A DNA stretch of 5,831 bases. It comes from an uncultured Brevibacterium sp. Its GTDB lineage: Bacteria; Actinomycetota; Actinomycetes; Actinomycetales; Brevibacteriaceae. Where the stretch lies: NCBI GenBank assembly GCA_902489215.1, contig CABTZE010000129.1, forward strand, positions 1-5,831, in the 5' to 3' direction. Within the stretch, counting starts at the first letter, position 1. Each line of letters opens with the position of its first letter. The notes below the pieces were generated by a model. The model saw only the letters and a list, made by a program, of their open reading frames with translations. It was not told where the DNA came from and made no database searches. Below, piece by piece: positions 1-5,550 of the stretch. A program made the position numbers and the translations under genes.

Positions 1-867
1 AAATCCGACGCCTCCCGGGATTTCCGAGTGGACAGCGCGGCGGGGGTCGACAAGATCCGCCGGTTGGTTCACATCCCCCAGAAGCCGATTGGGCGCACGG
101 TGCGCTCCACCGTCGCGACCTACACGGGTCTTTTCGATCACGTCCGCAGGCTCTTTGCTGACACCCCGGAGGCCAAACGGCGGGGCATGTCGGTGTCGGA
201 CTTTTCCTACAACACGAAAAAGGGCCGCTGCCCCGAGTGCGATGGCGCGGGAAGCATCGAAGTTGAGCTGGTGTTCCTGCCCGGCACGTACACCACCTGT
301 CCGGCCTGCCACGGCAAGCGCTATAAGCCGGAAATCCTTGAAGTGCAGTGGAACGACCGCAGTATTGCGGATGTTTTGGCGCTGTCGGTAGACGAGGCGC
401 TGGAGGTCTTCGCCGACGAGCCGAAGGTTCTGCGCTCTGTCGAGTTCCTACATGCACTCGGCCTGGGCTACCTGCGCCTGGGACAGGGATCCCCGGAGCT
501 TTCGGGTGGAGAGGCGCAGCGCATCAAGCTGGCCTCCGAAATGCAGCGCGGCTCCAGCCGCAAGCACAGCCTCTACCTGCTGGATGAGCCGACGACGGGG
601 CTGCATCCGGCGGATGTTGACCTTTTGCTCGCCCAGCTGCGCCGTCTGGTCGACGACGGCGCGACCGTAGTAGTCGTTGAGCACGACCTCCGGGTGGTCG
701 CGCAGGCCGACCACATCATCGACGTCGGCCCCGGCGCCGGTGACGAGGGCGGCCGGATCCTGGCCACAGGGACCCCAGCGGCGGTCGCTCAGCAGGGTCT
801 GCATCCGGATTCGCGCTCGGTGACGGCCCAGGTTTTGGCCGAACGAGCCGGCTTGAGCCGAGCCTGA
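1..867 (+). CDS. UvrA-family excinuclease ABC subunit (UvrA-like ATPase), C-terminal part; 5' end outside the window
   Basis: This is the C-terminal portion of a UvrA-type DNA-damage-binding ABC ATPase. The reading frame is open from base 1, so a GTG at 28 is an internal Val and not the start. Counting the codon at base 1 as residue 1, a zinc-finger pair C77-x2-C80 and C100-x2-C103 follows the UvrA-typical stretch PIGRTVRSTVATYTG. The ABC signature LSGGEAQR is at 499-522, Walker B LYLLDEPTTGLHP starts at 571, and the H-loop His is at 682-684 (VEHD). The second nucleotide-binding domain is therefore intact to its natural stop. Details such as VHIPQ where canonical UvrA has an IDQ-like motif, RSTVATYTG, and SRKHSLYLLDEP resemble the shorter UvrA-like paralogues common in actinobacteria (some linked to drug resistance) more than housekeeping UvrA. 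That assignment is inference, because the N-terminal half is missing. It is convergent with the dehydrogenase gene downstream and shares a terminator region with it. Confidence 0.9.
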   Translation, partial: KSDASRDFRVDSAAGVDKIRRLVHIPQKPIGRTVRSTVATYTGLFDHVRRLFADTPEAKRRGMSVSDFSYNTKKGRCPECDGAGSIEVELVFLPGTYTTCPACHGKRYKPEILEVQWNDRSIADVLALSVDEALEVFADEPKVLRSVEFLHALGLGYLRLGQGSPELSGGEAQRIKLASEMQRGSSRKHSLYLLDEPTTGLHPADVDLLLAQLRRLVDDGATVVVVEHDLRVVAQADHIIDVGPGAGDEGGRILATGTPAAVAQQGLHPDSRSVTAQVLAERAGLSRA

Positions 868-922
868 GAACCCGGCTGACGGGAGTCGAGGCGCCCACAA
901 GAAGGCCCGCACCCAAAACAGA

Positions 923-958
923 CGAGGTGCCGCTCCCCAAAACGGGGACGGCACCTCG
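923..958. terminator. Hairpin terminator between convergent genes
   Basis: The arms 923-932 (CGAGGTGCCG) and 949-958 (CGGCACCTCG) are perfect complements. After a bulged C at 933 the stem continues with TCCCC / GGGGA around the loop AAAAC, giving about 15 bp. On the minus strand the stem is followed by the T-rich stretch TCTGTTTT, so it works best as the terminator of the leftward dehydrogenase operon. On the plus strand no T run follows, but it may still stop the UvrA-like transcript. A second small inverted repeat (AGCTGA 968-973 / TCAGCT 981-986) lies between it and the dehydrogenase stop. The rest of the 868-994 gap shows nothing else. Confidence 0.75.
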
Positions 959-994
959 ACCAGTCACAGCTGAGTCTGTTTCAGCTCATGCGAA

Positions 995-1756
995 TCATTT
1001 CGGCTGCATGCGGATGGCACCGTCCAGACGGATGGTGTCGCCGTTGATCATGGGGTTGCGCACGATCGATTCGACAAGCTGCGCGTATTCGGCGGGCTTG
1101 CCCAGGCGGGCCGGGTGCGGAACCATCTTGCCGAGCGAGTCCTGAGCTTCCTGCGGCAGGCCGGCCATCATCGGGGTTTCGAAGATGCCCGGTGCGATGG
1201 TGACCACGCGGATGAGCGATTCGGCGAGTTCGCGGGCCATCGGCAGGGTCACGGCAGCGACGCCGCCCTTGGAAGCCGAGTACGCAATCTGGCCGATCTG
1301 TCCGTCAAAAGCTGCGACCGAAGCGGTGTTGATGATGACGCCGCGCTCTTCGCCGTCCGGTTCGCCCTGCTGCATTGCGGCAGCTGCCAGACGTGCCACG
1401 TTGACGGTGCCGACCAGGTTGATGCCGACGACCTTGCTGAAGGTCTCAAGTTCCAGCGGTCCGCGGCGCGAAACGAGCTTGCCGGGTGTCGCCACACCGG
1501 CGCAGTTGACGACGATGCGCAGGGGGCCGAGTTCAACTGCCTTGTCGACAGCGGCCTGAACCTGCTCTTCGTTCTGCACGTCGGCCTTGACGAAGTGGGC
1601 GCGTTCGCCTAGTTCTTCTGCGGCCTTCGCACCGGCTTCTTCGTTGAGGTCGATCATGACGACATTGGCACCGGCCGCGAGCAGACGCTCGGTTGTCGCA
1701 CGGCCAAGACCGGACACGCCGCCGGTGACGAGGGCAGATACTCCCTGAATTTCCAT
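995..1756 (-). CDS. SDR-family NAD-dependent 3-hydroxyacyl-CoA dehydrogenase (HSD10 / type II HADH-like), 253 aa
   Basis: This is a classical short-chain dehydrogenase that probably oxidises a (S)-3-hydroxyacyl-CoA to the 3-ketoacyl-CoA with NAD+ in the cytoplasm. Visible motifs are the Rossmann loop TGGVSGLG (residues 11-18), an acidic Asp36 after the second strand that favours NAD+ over NADP+, NCAG (84-87), catalytic Ser146 in NTASVAAFDGQ, and Tyr159/Lys163 in YSASK. The extended resemblance to human HSD17B10 (EPDGEERGVIINTASVAAF, RLGKPAEYA, and the C-terminal RLDGAIRMQP) points to the type II 3-hydroxyacyl-CoA or 2-methyl-3-hydroxybutyryl-CoA dehydrogenase subgroup rather than FabG. One oddity is Leu181 in ESLIRVV, where the family normally has Gly before IRV. 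I chose ATG 1754-1756 over an upstream in-frame start at 1783 because GAGGAGA lies 5 nt before it and family proteins begin here. The gene follows the ThDP enzyme after 55 nt on the same strand, so the two likely form an operon. The exact acyl substrate is unknown. Confidence 0.92.
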   Translation of the reverse strand: MEIQGVSALVTGGVSGLGRATTERLLAAGANVVMIDLNEEAGAKAAEELGERAHFVKADVQNEEQVQAAVDKAVELGPLRIVVNCAGVATPGKLVSRRGPLELETFSKVVGINLVGTVNVARLAAAAMQQGEPDGEERGVIINTASVAAFDGQIGQIAYSASKGGVAAVTLPMARELAESLIRVVTIAPGIFETPMMAGLPQEAQDSLGKMVPHPARLGKPAEYAQLVESIVRNPMINGDTIRLDGAIRMQPK

Positions 1757-1761
1757 AGCTA

Positions 1762-1768
1762 TCTCCTC
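1762..1768 (-). promoter_or_regulatory. Ribosome binding site of the dehydrogenase
   Basis: On the minus strand GAGGAGA stands 5 nt before the ATG at 1756. It decides that start over the ATG at 1783, which would add nine residues not typical of the family. The 55-nt spacer to the upstream gene shows no terminator-like hairpin, consistent with co-transcription. Confidence 0.75.
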
Positions 1769-1811
1769 ACTGTGATGTAGCACAGCTCACTTTAGCGGGA
1801 AGTGATTCACC

Positions 1812-3458
1812 TTACGAACGGGGCTTGGGGCGGAAGCGCTCCAGCGGATCGGTGATGACTTCGATGACGGTCGGCGCGGTGATTTCGCCGAGTTCACCCA
1901 GCACCGAGTCGAGTTCTTCCAGGGATTTCACGGTGTGCCCGACCGCGCCCATTCCGCGGGCCATGGCGGCAAAGGACGGCCATTCGACGAACGAGGTTTC
2001 GCCCTTGGAACCGAAGTTCTCCAGCTTGTAGAACTCCGCGCCGTAGCAGGAGTCGTTGAGTACGACGACCACCAGCGGCAGGCCATCGCGCACCGCGGTG
2101 GAGACTTCCATGAGCGAGTGCATTGCCGCCCCGTCGCCGACCCACACGACCGTCGGCCGCGACGAGTCCGCGTAGGCTGCGCCCACACCCATCGGGATGG
2201 ACAGGCCGATCGCACCGAAGTAGCCGGCGAGCTCCCACTTGCCGGGGTCGACGACCATGTGCTGGACGACCGACGGGAAGTACATGCCGATGTCGGACAC
2301 CTGGTTGATCTGCTTCTTACCGTCGTGGTTGATGGCCGTGCTGATCCGCATTGCCGCGTCGCGCACGTCAATGTGGTCTTCACGCGAGGTGGAGCGGTAG
2401 TCATCGAGGGCTTCCCGCTGGGGTCGGTCCGCAAGTGCCGCAACGTACTTGGGTGCCGGGCGACTGTCCGCGTCCGGGTCGGCTTCCAGCAGGGTTCCGG
2501 CCAGGGCGTCGACAGCTTCTGCAACATCAGCCTGGATGGCGACATCGACGGGACCGTACTTGCCGAGCGCTTCTGCGCAGCTGTCCACCTGGATGACCTT
2601 TTTGCCTTCCATCAGGTGGTAGTGGTCGGTCTGCCAGTTGTTCAGTGACGCGCCGAATGCGATGACGACATCAGCATCGCCCATGTATTCAACGCCGACT
2701 TCGTTGGACAGGGTGCCGTGGATCCCGAGGTTTTCCGGTTCACCGCGGAACAGGTCTTTTGCGATGAGCGAGGTCATGACGGGCGCGCCGATCATGCGGG
2801 CGAAGCGCAGAACAGAATCGCGCGCCCCTGCCGAAATGACACCTCGTCCAGCCAGAACGAGAGGGCGACGGGCCGACATGAGGTAGCCCAGAGCGTCCTC
2901 GACCCGTTCGGAGTCCGCGCCGAGCACCGATGTGGGCTGGCTGAGGTCGGGAAGTTCGGGCAGGTCGACTTCGTCGTTCATCTGTGCGTATGGGATGTTG
3001 ACGATCACCGGCTGCTGGCGAGCGCGAGCCCGCATAACGGCCTTGTGAATGGTCTTCACTGCATCCGTGCCGGAATAGGAGCGCTCGTAGGCGGCACCCG
3101 TGAGAGCTGCGACGGCGGCGATGTCGATGCGCTGGTAGTGCTCATTGACGTCCGGGGTGTCGCCGGTCAGCAGCACCAGCGGCGTGCGGGCCCGCGCAGC
3201 TTCGGTCAGCGCGGTGATGGCGTTGGTGATCGCGGGACCGAAGGTGACAGTCGCCATGCCGACTTCACCGGAGAAGCGGGCGTAGCCGTCAGCTGCCAAA
3301 ACAACGGCGTCTTCAATCGACATGCCGATGTAGCGGCCGTCGGTTTGTTCGATGAAATGACCCAGATATGCGAGGTTGGCGTCGCCCATAAGGCCGAACA
3401 GCGGCTTGCCGGAACGTTCATGGGCAAGGAAGCGGCTGATCGCTTCGTAGTTCTTCAC
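1812..3458 (-). CDS. Thiamine-diphosphate-dependent enzyme, acetolactate synthase / 2-hydroxyacyl-CoA lyase fold, substrate unknown (548 aa)
   Basis: This is a complete three-domain ThDP enzyme. The N-terminal Pyr domain (about 1-165) carries the likely cofactor-activating Glu49 in GMSIEDAVVLAADGYAR. A central Rossmann-like domain (about 190-320, LVLAGRGVISAGA, ADVVIAFGASL) follows. The C-terminal PP domain (about 385-530) has the Mg/ThDP motif GDG (441-443), 24 residues, then LND with Asn468. The usual RHE around the Pyr-domain Glu reads SIE here, so the active-site surroundings differ from acetolactate synthase. Substrates in this fold include pyruvate, benzoylformate, oxalyl-CoA, 2-hydroxyacyl-CoA and sulfoacetaldehyde, and I cannot choose among them. 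The absence of a small regulatory subunit gene and the presence of an acyl-CoA dehydrogenase downstream argue against a biosynthetic acetolactate synthase and favour an acyl-CoA-linked catabolic role (inference). GTG 3456-3458 is chosen because AAAGGAGT precedes it by 5 nt; a longer frame from 3503 would overlap the promoter region. The gene is divergent from the TetR gene. Confidence 0.88.
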   Translation of the reverse strand: MKNYEAISRFLAHERSGKPLFGLMGDANLAYLGHFIEQTDGRYIGMSIEDAVVLAADGYARFSGEVGMATVTFGPAITNAITALTEAARARTPLVLLTGDTPDVNEHYQRIDIAAVAALTGAAYERSYSGTDAVKTIHKAVMRARARQQPVIVNIPYAQMNDEVDLPELPDLSQPTSVLGADSERVEDALGYLMSARRPLVLAGRGVISAGARDSVLRFARMIGAPVMTSLIAKDLFRGEPENLGIHGTLSNEVGVEYMGDADVVIAFGASLNNWQTDHYHLMEGKKVIQVDSCAEALGKYGPVDVAIQADVAEAVDALAGTLLEADPDADSRPAPKYVAALADRPQREALDDYRSTSREDHIDVRDAAMRISTAINHDGKKQINQVSDIGMYFPSVVQHMVVDPGKWELAGYFGAIGLSIPMGVGAAYADSSRPTVVWVGDGAAMHSLMEVSTAVRDGLPLVVVVLNDSCYGAEFYKLENFGSKGETSFVEWPSFAAMARGMGAVGHTVKSLEELDSVLGELGEITAPTVIEVITDPLERFRPKPRS

Positions 3459-3463
3459 TGCGG

Positions 3464-3471
3464 ACTCCTTT
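3464..3471 (-). promoter_or_regulatory. Strong ribosome binding site selecting a GTG start
   Basis: The minus strand reads AAAGGAGT, then CCGCA, then GTG AAG AAC. This near-perfect Shine-Dalgarno at 5-nt spacing fixes the GTG at 3458 as the start of the ThDP enzyme. It rules out the 15-residue N-terminal extension of the longer open frame. Confidence 0.8.
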
Positions 3472-3490
3472 GTAACAGCAGCTGCGCAAG

Positions 3491-3503
3491 GTGCACGCTG
3501 CAC
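3491..3503. repeat. Short palindrome GTGCA-CGC-TGCAC upstream of the ThDP gene
   Basis: This is a perfect 5-bp inverted repeat with a 3-nt centre, 33-45 bases upstream of the leftward GTG start. It abuts a weak minus-strand -10-like hexamer TACAGT (3502-3507), for which I see no good -35. It could be an operator, or chance in GC-rich DNA. Confidence 0.25.
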
Positions 3504-3533
3504 TGTACCCCGGCAGCGCCCCTTTTGTATGCA

Positions 3534-3557
3534 GAACGATCGTTTGAACGTACGATA
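3534..3557. promoter_or_regulatory. Probable TetR operator in the divergent promoter region
   Basis: Two copies of a related 12-mer lie head to tail: GAACGATCGTTT (3534-3545) and GAACGTACGATA (3546-3557). The first contains a perfect 10-bp palindrome AACGATCGTT (3535-3544). The second contains CGTACG (3549-3554). An additional inverted repeat ATCGT (3539-3543) / ACGAT (3552-3556) spans the two. The block is 11 bases upstream of the TetR start and overlaps its likely -10, the usual place for an autoregulatory TetR operator that can also control a divergent gene. Binding by the adjacent protein is inferred from position and symmetry only. Confidence 0.5.
3551..3556 (+). promoter_or_regulatory. 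Likely -10 element of the TetR gene
   Basis: TACGAT fits the TAnnnT -10 pattern and ends 12 bases before the ATG at 3569. A start of transcription about 7 bases downstream would leave a 5' leader of only about six bases. No Shine-Dalgarno is seen before the ATG, so the mRNA may be nearly leaderless, which is common in actinobacteria. No convincing -35 was found. Confidence 0.4.
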
Positions 3558-3568
3558 GCCTGGCGCCT

Positions 3569-4213
3569 ATGAAACGTTCAGGACAACAGCTCAAGGGCCG
3601 CGACGCCATTCTGCGCGCCGCGCGGGAAACATTTGCGGCAAAGGGATTCGACGGCGCATCCATCCGCGACATCGCCAACACGGCGGGGCTGAACCTGTCG
3701 GCCCTCTACTACTACTTCGATTCGAAGCAGGCTGCCCTTTTCGAACTCATCCGCACCAGCTACCAAGAGTTCAACACAGCAATCGACGAAGCCCTCAAGA
3801 TGGCCGAACCAGACCCGGTTGCCCGCGTGGCCGTGTTTGTGCGCGTTCTTGTCCGCTTCAGGGCTGCGAACCTCGCAAGCTCCCGGCTCCTGCTGCTCGA
3901 AACTGAGCGCCTGAGCGAGGACTACCGGCCTGAAATCGACGAACTGAGGGTCTTCACCCGCGGGCAGCTGTACGAACAGGTCCGGCTGGGCAAAGAACAG
4001 GGCGTTTTCGACATCGACAACCCCAACCTCGCGGCCCGCTCCATTCTGGCCATCAGCAATGTCCTCCCCCAGTGGTGGAACCCGGACGGCCCCCTGCAGG
4101 TCGAAGACCTCGAACGCGAATACCTCGAACAGAGCCTGCGGATTCTCGGCTGCACCGAACGCGGTCCCCGCCTGACTGCCACGCCCCTCCCGCCGATCCC
4201 CTCTGACACCTGA
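3569..4213 (+). CDS. TetR/AcrR-family transcriptional regulator (214 aa)
   Basis: This is a DNA-binding repressor of usual TetR length. The N-terminal domain (about 12-58) has the pattern ILRAARETFAAKGFDGASI, then the helix-turn-helix at about 31-50 ending in LSALYYYFDSK, the family's most conserved recognition segment. The C-terminal ligand domain (about 75-200) is helical and contains QWWNPDGPLQVEDLEREYL. A W-x-x-PDG-x-L motif at this place is familiar from TetR proteins controlling acyl-CoA and fatty-acid or sterol catabolism (KstR2-, PaaR-like), so an acyl-CoA ligand is plausible but inferred. It is divergent from the ThDP/dehydrogenase operon and 92 bp upstream of the co-directional CoA transferase, placing it to regulate both. 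The ATG at 3569 starts the family-typical N-terminus and has no clear ribosome binding site. Confidence 0.92.
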   Translation: MKRSGQQLKGRDAILRAARETFAAKGFDGASIRDIANTAGLNLSALYYYFDSKQAALFELIRTSYQEFNTAIDEALKMAEPDPVARVAVFVRVLVRFRAANLASSRLLLLETERLSEDYRPEIDELRVFTRGQLYEQVRLGKEQGVFDIDNPNLAARSILAISNVLPQWWNPDGPLQVEDLEREYLEQSLRILGCTERGPRLTATPLPPIPSDT

Positions 4214-4255
4214 TCTGGGCACGCACACAGGCGGATCGAACCGGGAGCAAACTCG

Positions 4256-4272
4256 ACCGCCGACCCGGCGGT
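4256..4272 (+). other. Small GC-rich hairpin after the TetR gene
   Basis: ACCGCCG (4256-4262) and CGGCGGT (4266-4272) form a perfect 7-bp stem with a 3-nt loop, 42 bases after the TetR stop. No T run follows, so it is at most a weak terminator or attenuator-like element between the regulator and the CoA transferase. Confidence 0.3.
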
Positions 4273-4278
4273 GTGAGC

Positions 4279-4297
4279 TGTTCCGCAATTTGGAACA
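4279..4297. promoter_or_regulatory. Inverted repeat TGTTCC-N7-GGAACA, candidate operator of the CoA transferase gene
   Basis: A perfect 6-bp dyad with a 7-nt centre lies 9-27 bases before the ATG at 4306. It ends where an AACAAT (4294-4299) could serve as a poor -10, which would put transcription start at or near the ATG (leaderless). It does not match the operator block upstream of the TetR gene, so a different regulator would be expected. Function is inferred from symmetry and position. Confidence 0.4.
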
Positions 4298-4305
4298 ATG
4301 AGGCT

Positions 4306-5550
4306 ATGGCTCGCATTGTGAATACAGTCCTCGCCGACAAGGTGATGTCTGCGGAGGACGCTGCTCGTTTCATCAACCCCGGCGACAACGTCGGAATGTC
4401 AGGCTTCACCGGAAGCGGATACCCCAAGGCAGTGCCCACGGCACTGGCAAACCGCATAGAAGCAGCACACGATGCGGGAGAAGACTTCTCGATCGGACTG
4501 TTCACCGGAGCATCGACCTCGGATGAACTCGACGGCGCACTCGCCAAAGCCAAAGGCGTGAACTTCCGCACCCCGTTCAACACCGACCCCGACATGCGGG
4601 CGGCCATCAACAAGGGCGAAGTCAACTACCTCGACGCCCACCTGAGCCACCTGGCCCAGCAGGTGTGGTTCGGCTTCTACGGCAAACTCAACGTCGCAGT
4701 CGTTGAAGTCGCAGCCATCCTGCCCAACGGCCTGCTGGTGCCCGGCGCATCCGTCGGCAACAACAAGACCTGGCTCGACCTCGCCGACAAGGTCATCCTG
4801 GAAGTCAACGAGTGGCTGCCCAACGAAATCGAAGGCTTCCACGACATCTACTACGGCACCCACATCCCGCCGCACCGCAACCCCATCCAGATCCTCGACC
4901 CCGCCCAGCGGATCGGCGACCCCTACCTGCGGGTTGACGAATCGAAGGTCGTTGCGGTCGTCAAAACCAACTCCCCGGACCGCGACAACAAGTTCAACCC
5001 GGTTGACGAAAAATCCGAGGCGATGGCGAACTACCTCATCGACTTCCTCCGTTCGGAAGTTAAGAACGACCGCCTGCCGAAGAACCTGCTGCCCCTGCAG
5101 TCGGGCATCGGCAACGTCGCCAACGCGGTGCTCGCCGGCCTGCAGGAATCCGAATTCCGCAACCTCACGTCCTTCACCGAGGTGGTGCAGGACAACCTGC
5201 TGAGCCTCCTGGAAGAGGGCACCTTCACGTCCGTGTCCGCCACAGCCCTGTCACTGACCCGCGAAAAGGCCCAGTACTTCAACGACAACGTAGAAAAGTT
5301 CAAGGGCCGCCTGCTGCTGCGCCCGCAGGAAATGTCGAACCACCCCGAAATCGTCCGCCGCCTGGGCGTCATCGGCATCAACGGCATGGTCGAGGCTGAC
5401 ATCTACGGCAACGTCAACTCCACACACATCACGGGCACGAAGATCGTCAACGGCATCGGCGGCTCGGGCGACTTCGCGCGCAATGCCTTCCTCAACTTCT
5501 TCGTTTCGCCGTCGACCGCCAAGGACGACGCAATTTCGTCGATACCATAA
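4306..5550 (+). CDS. Succinyl-CoA:acetate-type CoA transferase (acetyl-CoA hydrolase/transferase family), C-terminus lost at a junction
   Basis: This enzyme moves CoA between short carboxylic acids (such as succinyl-CoA and acetate) through a glutamyl-CoA thioester. It resembles the AarC/Cat1 family and the corynebacterial CoA transferase: MSGFTGSGYPKAVPTALA near the N-terminus, GLFTGAST, HLSHLAQQVWFGFYGKLNVAVVE, catalytic Glu292 in SFTEVVQD, and the CoA-loop GIGGSGDF at 383-390. Glu292 and Gly388 fall close to the residues known as Glu294 and Gly388 in AarC. The protein runs to about residue 412 and then reads SIP-stop, where family members continue with an IVPxVSHxDHTEH segment. About 90 of the usual ~505 residues are therefore missing, because the DNA changes to foreign sequence at 5536-5543; the stop is accidental. 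ATG 4306 is preferred over GTG 4273 because homologues begin near this Met. The Shine-Dalgarno is weak and the gene may be leaderless. It is co-directional with the TetR gene. Confidence 0.9.
   Translation: MARIVNTVLADKVMSAEDAARFINPGDNVGMSGFTGSGYPKAVPTALANRIEAAHDAGEDFSIGLFTGASTSDELDGALAKAKGVNFRTPFNTDPDMRAAINKGEVNYLDAHLSHLAQQVWFGFYGKLNVAVVEVAAILPNGLLVPGASVGNNKTWLDLADKVILEVNEWLPNEIEGFHDIYYGTHIPPHRNPIQILDPAQRIGDPYLRVDESKVVAVVKTNSPDRDNKFNPVDEKSEAMANYLIDFLRSEVKNDRLPKNLLPLQSGIGNVANAVLAGLQESEFRNLTSFTEVVQDNLLSLLEEGTFTSVSATALSLTREKAQYFNDNVEKFKGRLLLRPQEMSNHPEIVRRLGVIGINGMVEADIYGNVNSTHITGTKIVNGIGGSGDFARNAFLNFFVSPSTAKDDAISSIP
5536..5543. other. Junction between high-GC actinobacterial DNA and streptococcal DNA
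   Basis: Left of this point the frame encodes CoA transferase (STAKDDAISS) at about 61% GC. Right of it, in another frame, the sequence encodes ComB (RRYHNF onward) at about 44% GC. The octamer TCGTCGAT fits both sides: Ser-Ser-Ile codons of the transferase and the end of Asn plus Arg-Arg-Tyr codons of ComB. The switch therefore lies within this short shared stretch, give or take a few bases. No insertion sequence end, tRNA or attachment-like repeat is visible. Confidence 0.85.

Noticed and set aside
448..954. 168-aa leftward frame opposite the UvrA-like gene
   Set aside because: It overlaps the conserved ABC signature, Walker B and H-loop coding sequence and covers the terminator; no family resemblance.
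1771..1790. CRP/GlxR-like TGTGA...TCAC sequence in the spacer between the ThDP and dehydrogenase genes
   Set aside because: Half-site spacing does not fit the TGTGA-N6-TCACA pattern and it lies inside a likely operon.
3459..3503. Longer N-terminus for the ThDP enzyme starting at 3503
   Set aside because: The 15 extra residues lack family similarity and a strong ribosome binding site directly precedes the GTG at 3458.
2718..3572. 284-aa open frame on the plus strand opposite the ThDP enzyme gene
   Set aside because: It is antisense to a clear ThDP enzyme, has no recognisable motif, and reflects GC-rich third positions.
4273..4305. GTG start at 4273 for the CoA transferase
   Set aside because: It would translate through the TGTTCC-N7-GGAACA dyad and add 11 residues that do not look like the family; ATG 4306 fits homologues.
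4053..4625. 190-aa leftward open frame across the TetR/CoA transferase boundary
   Set aside because: It lies antisense to two well-supported genes with a low-complexity Arg/Ser/Gly-rich product; a compositional shadow.
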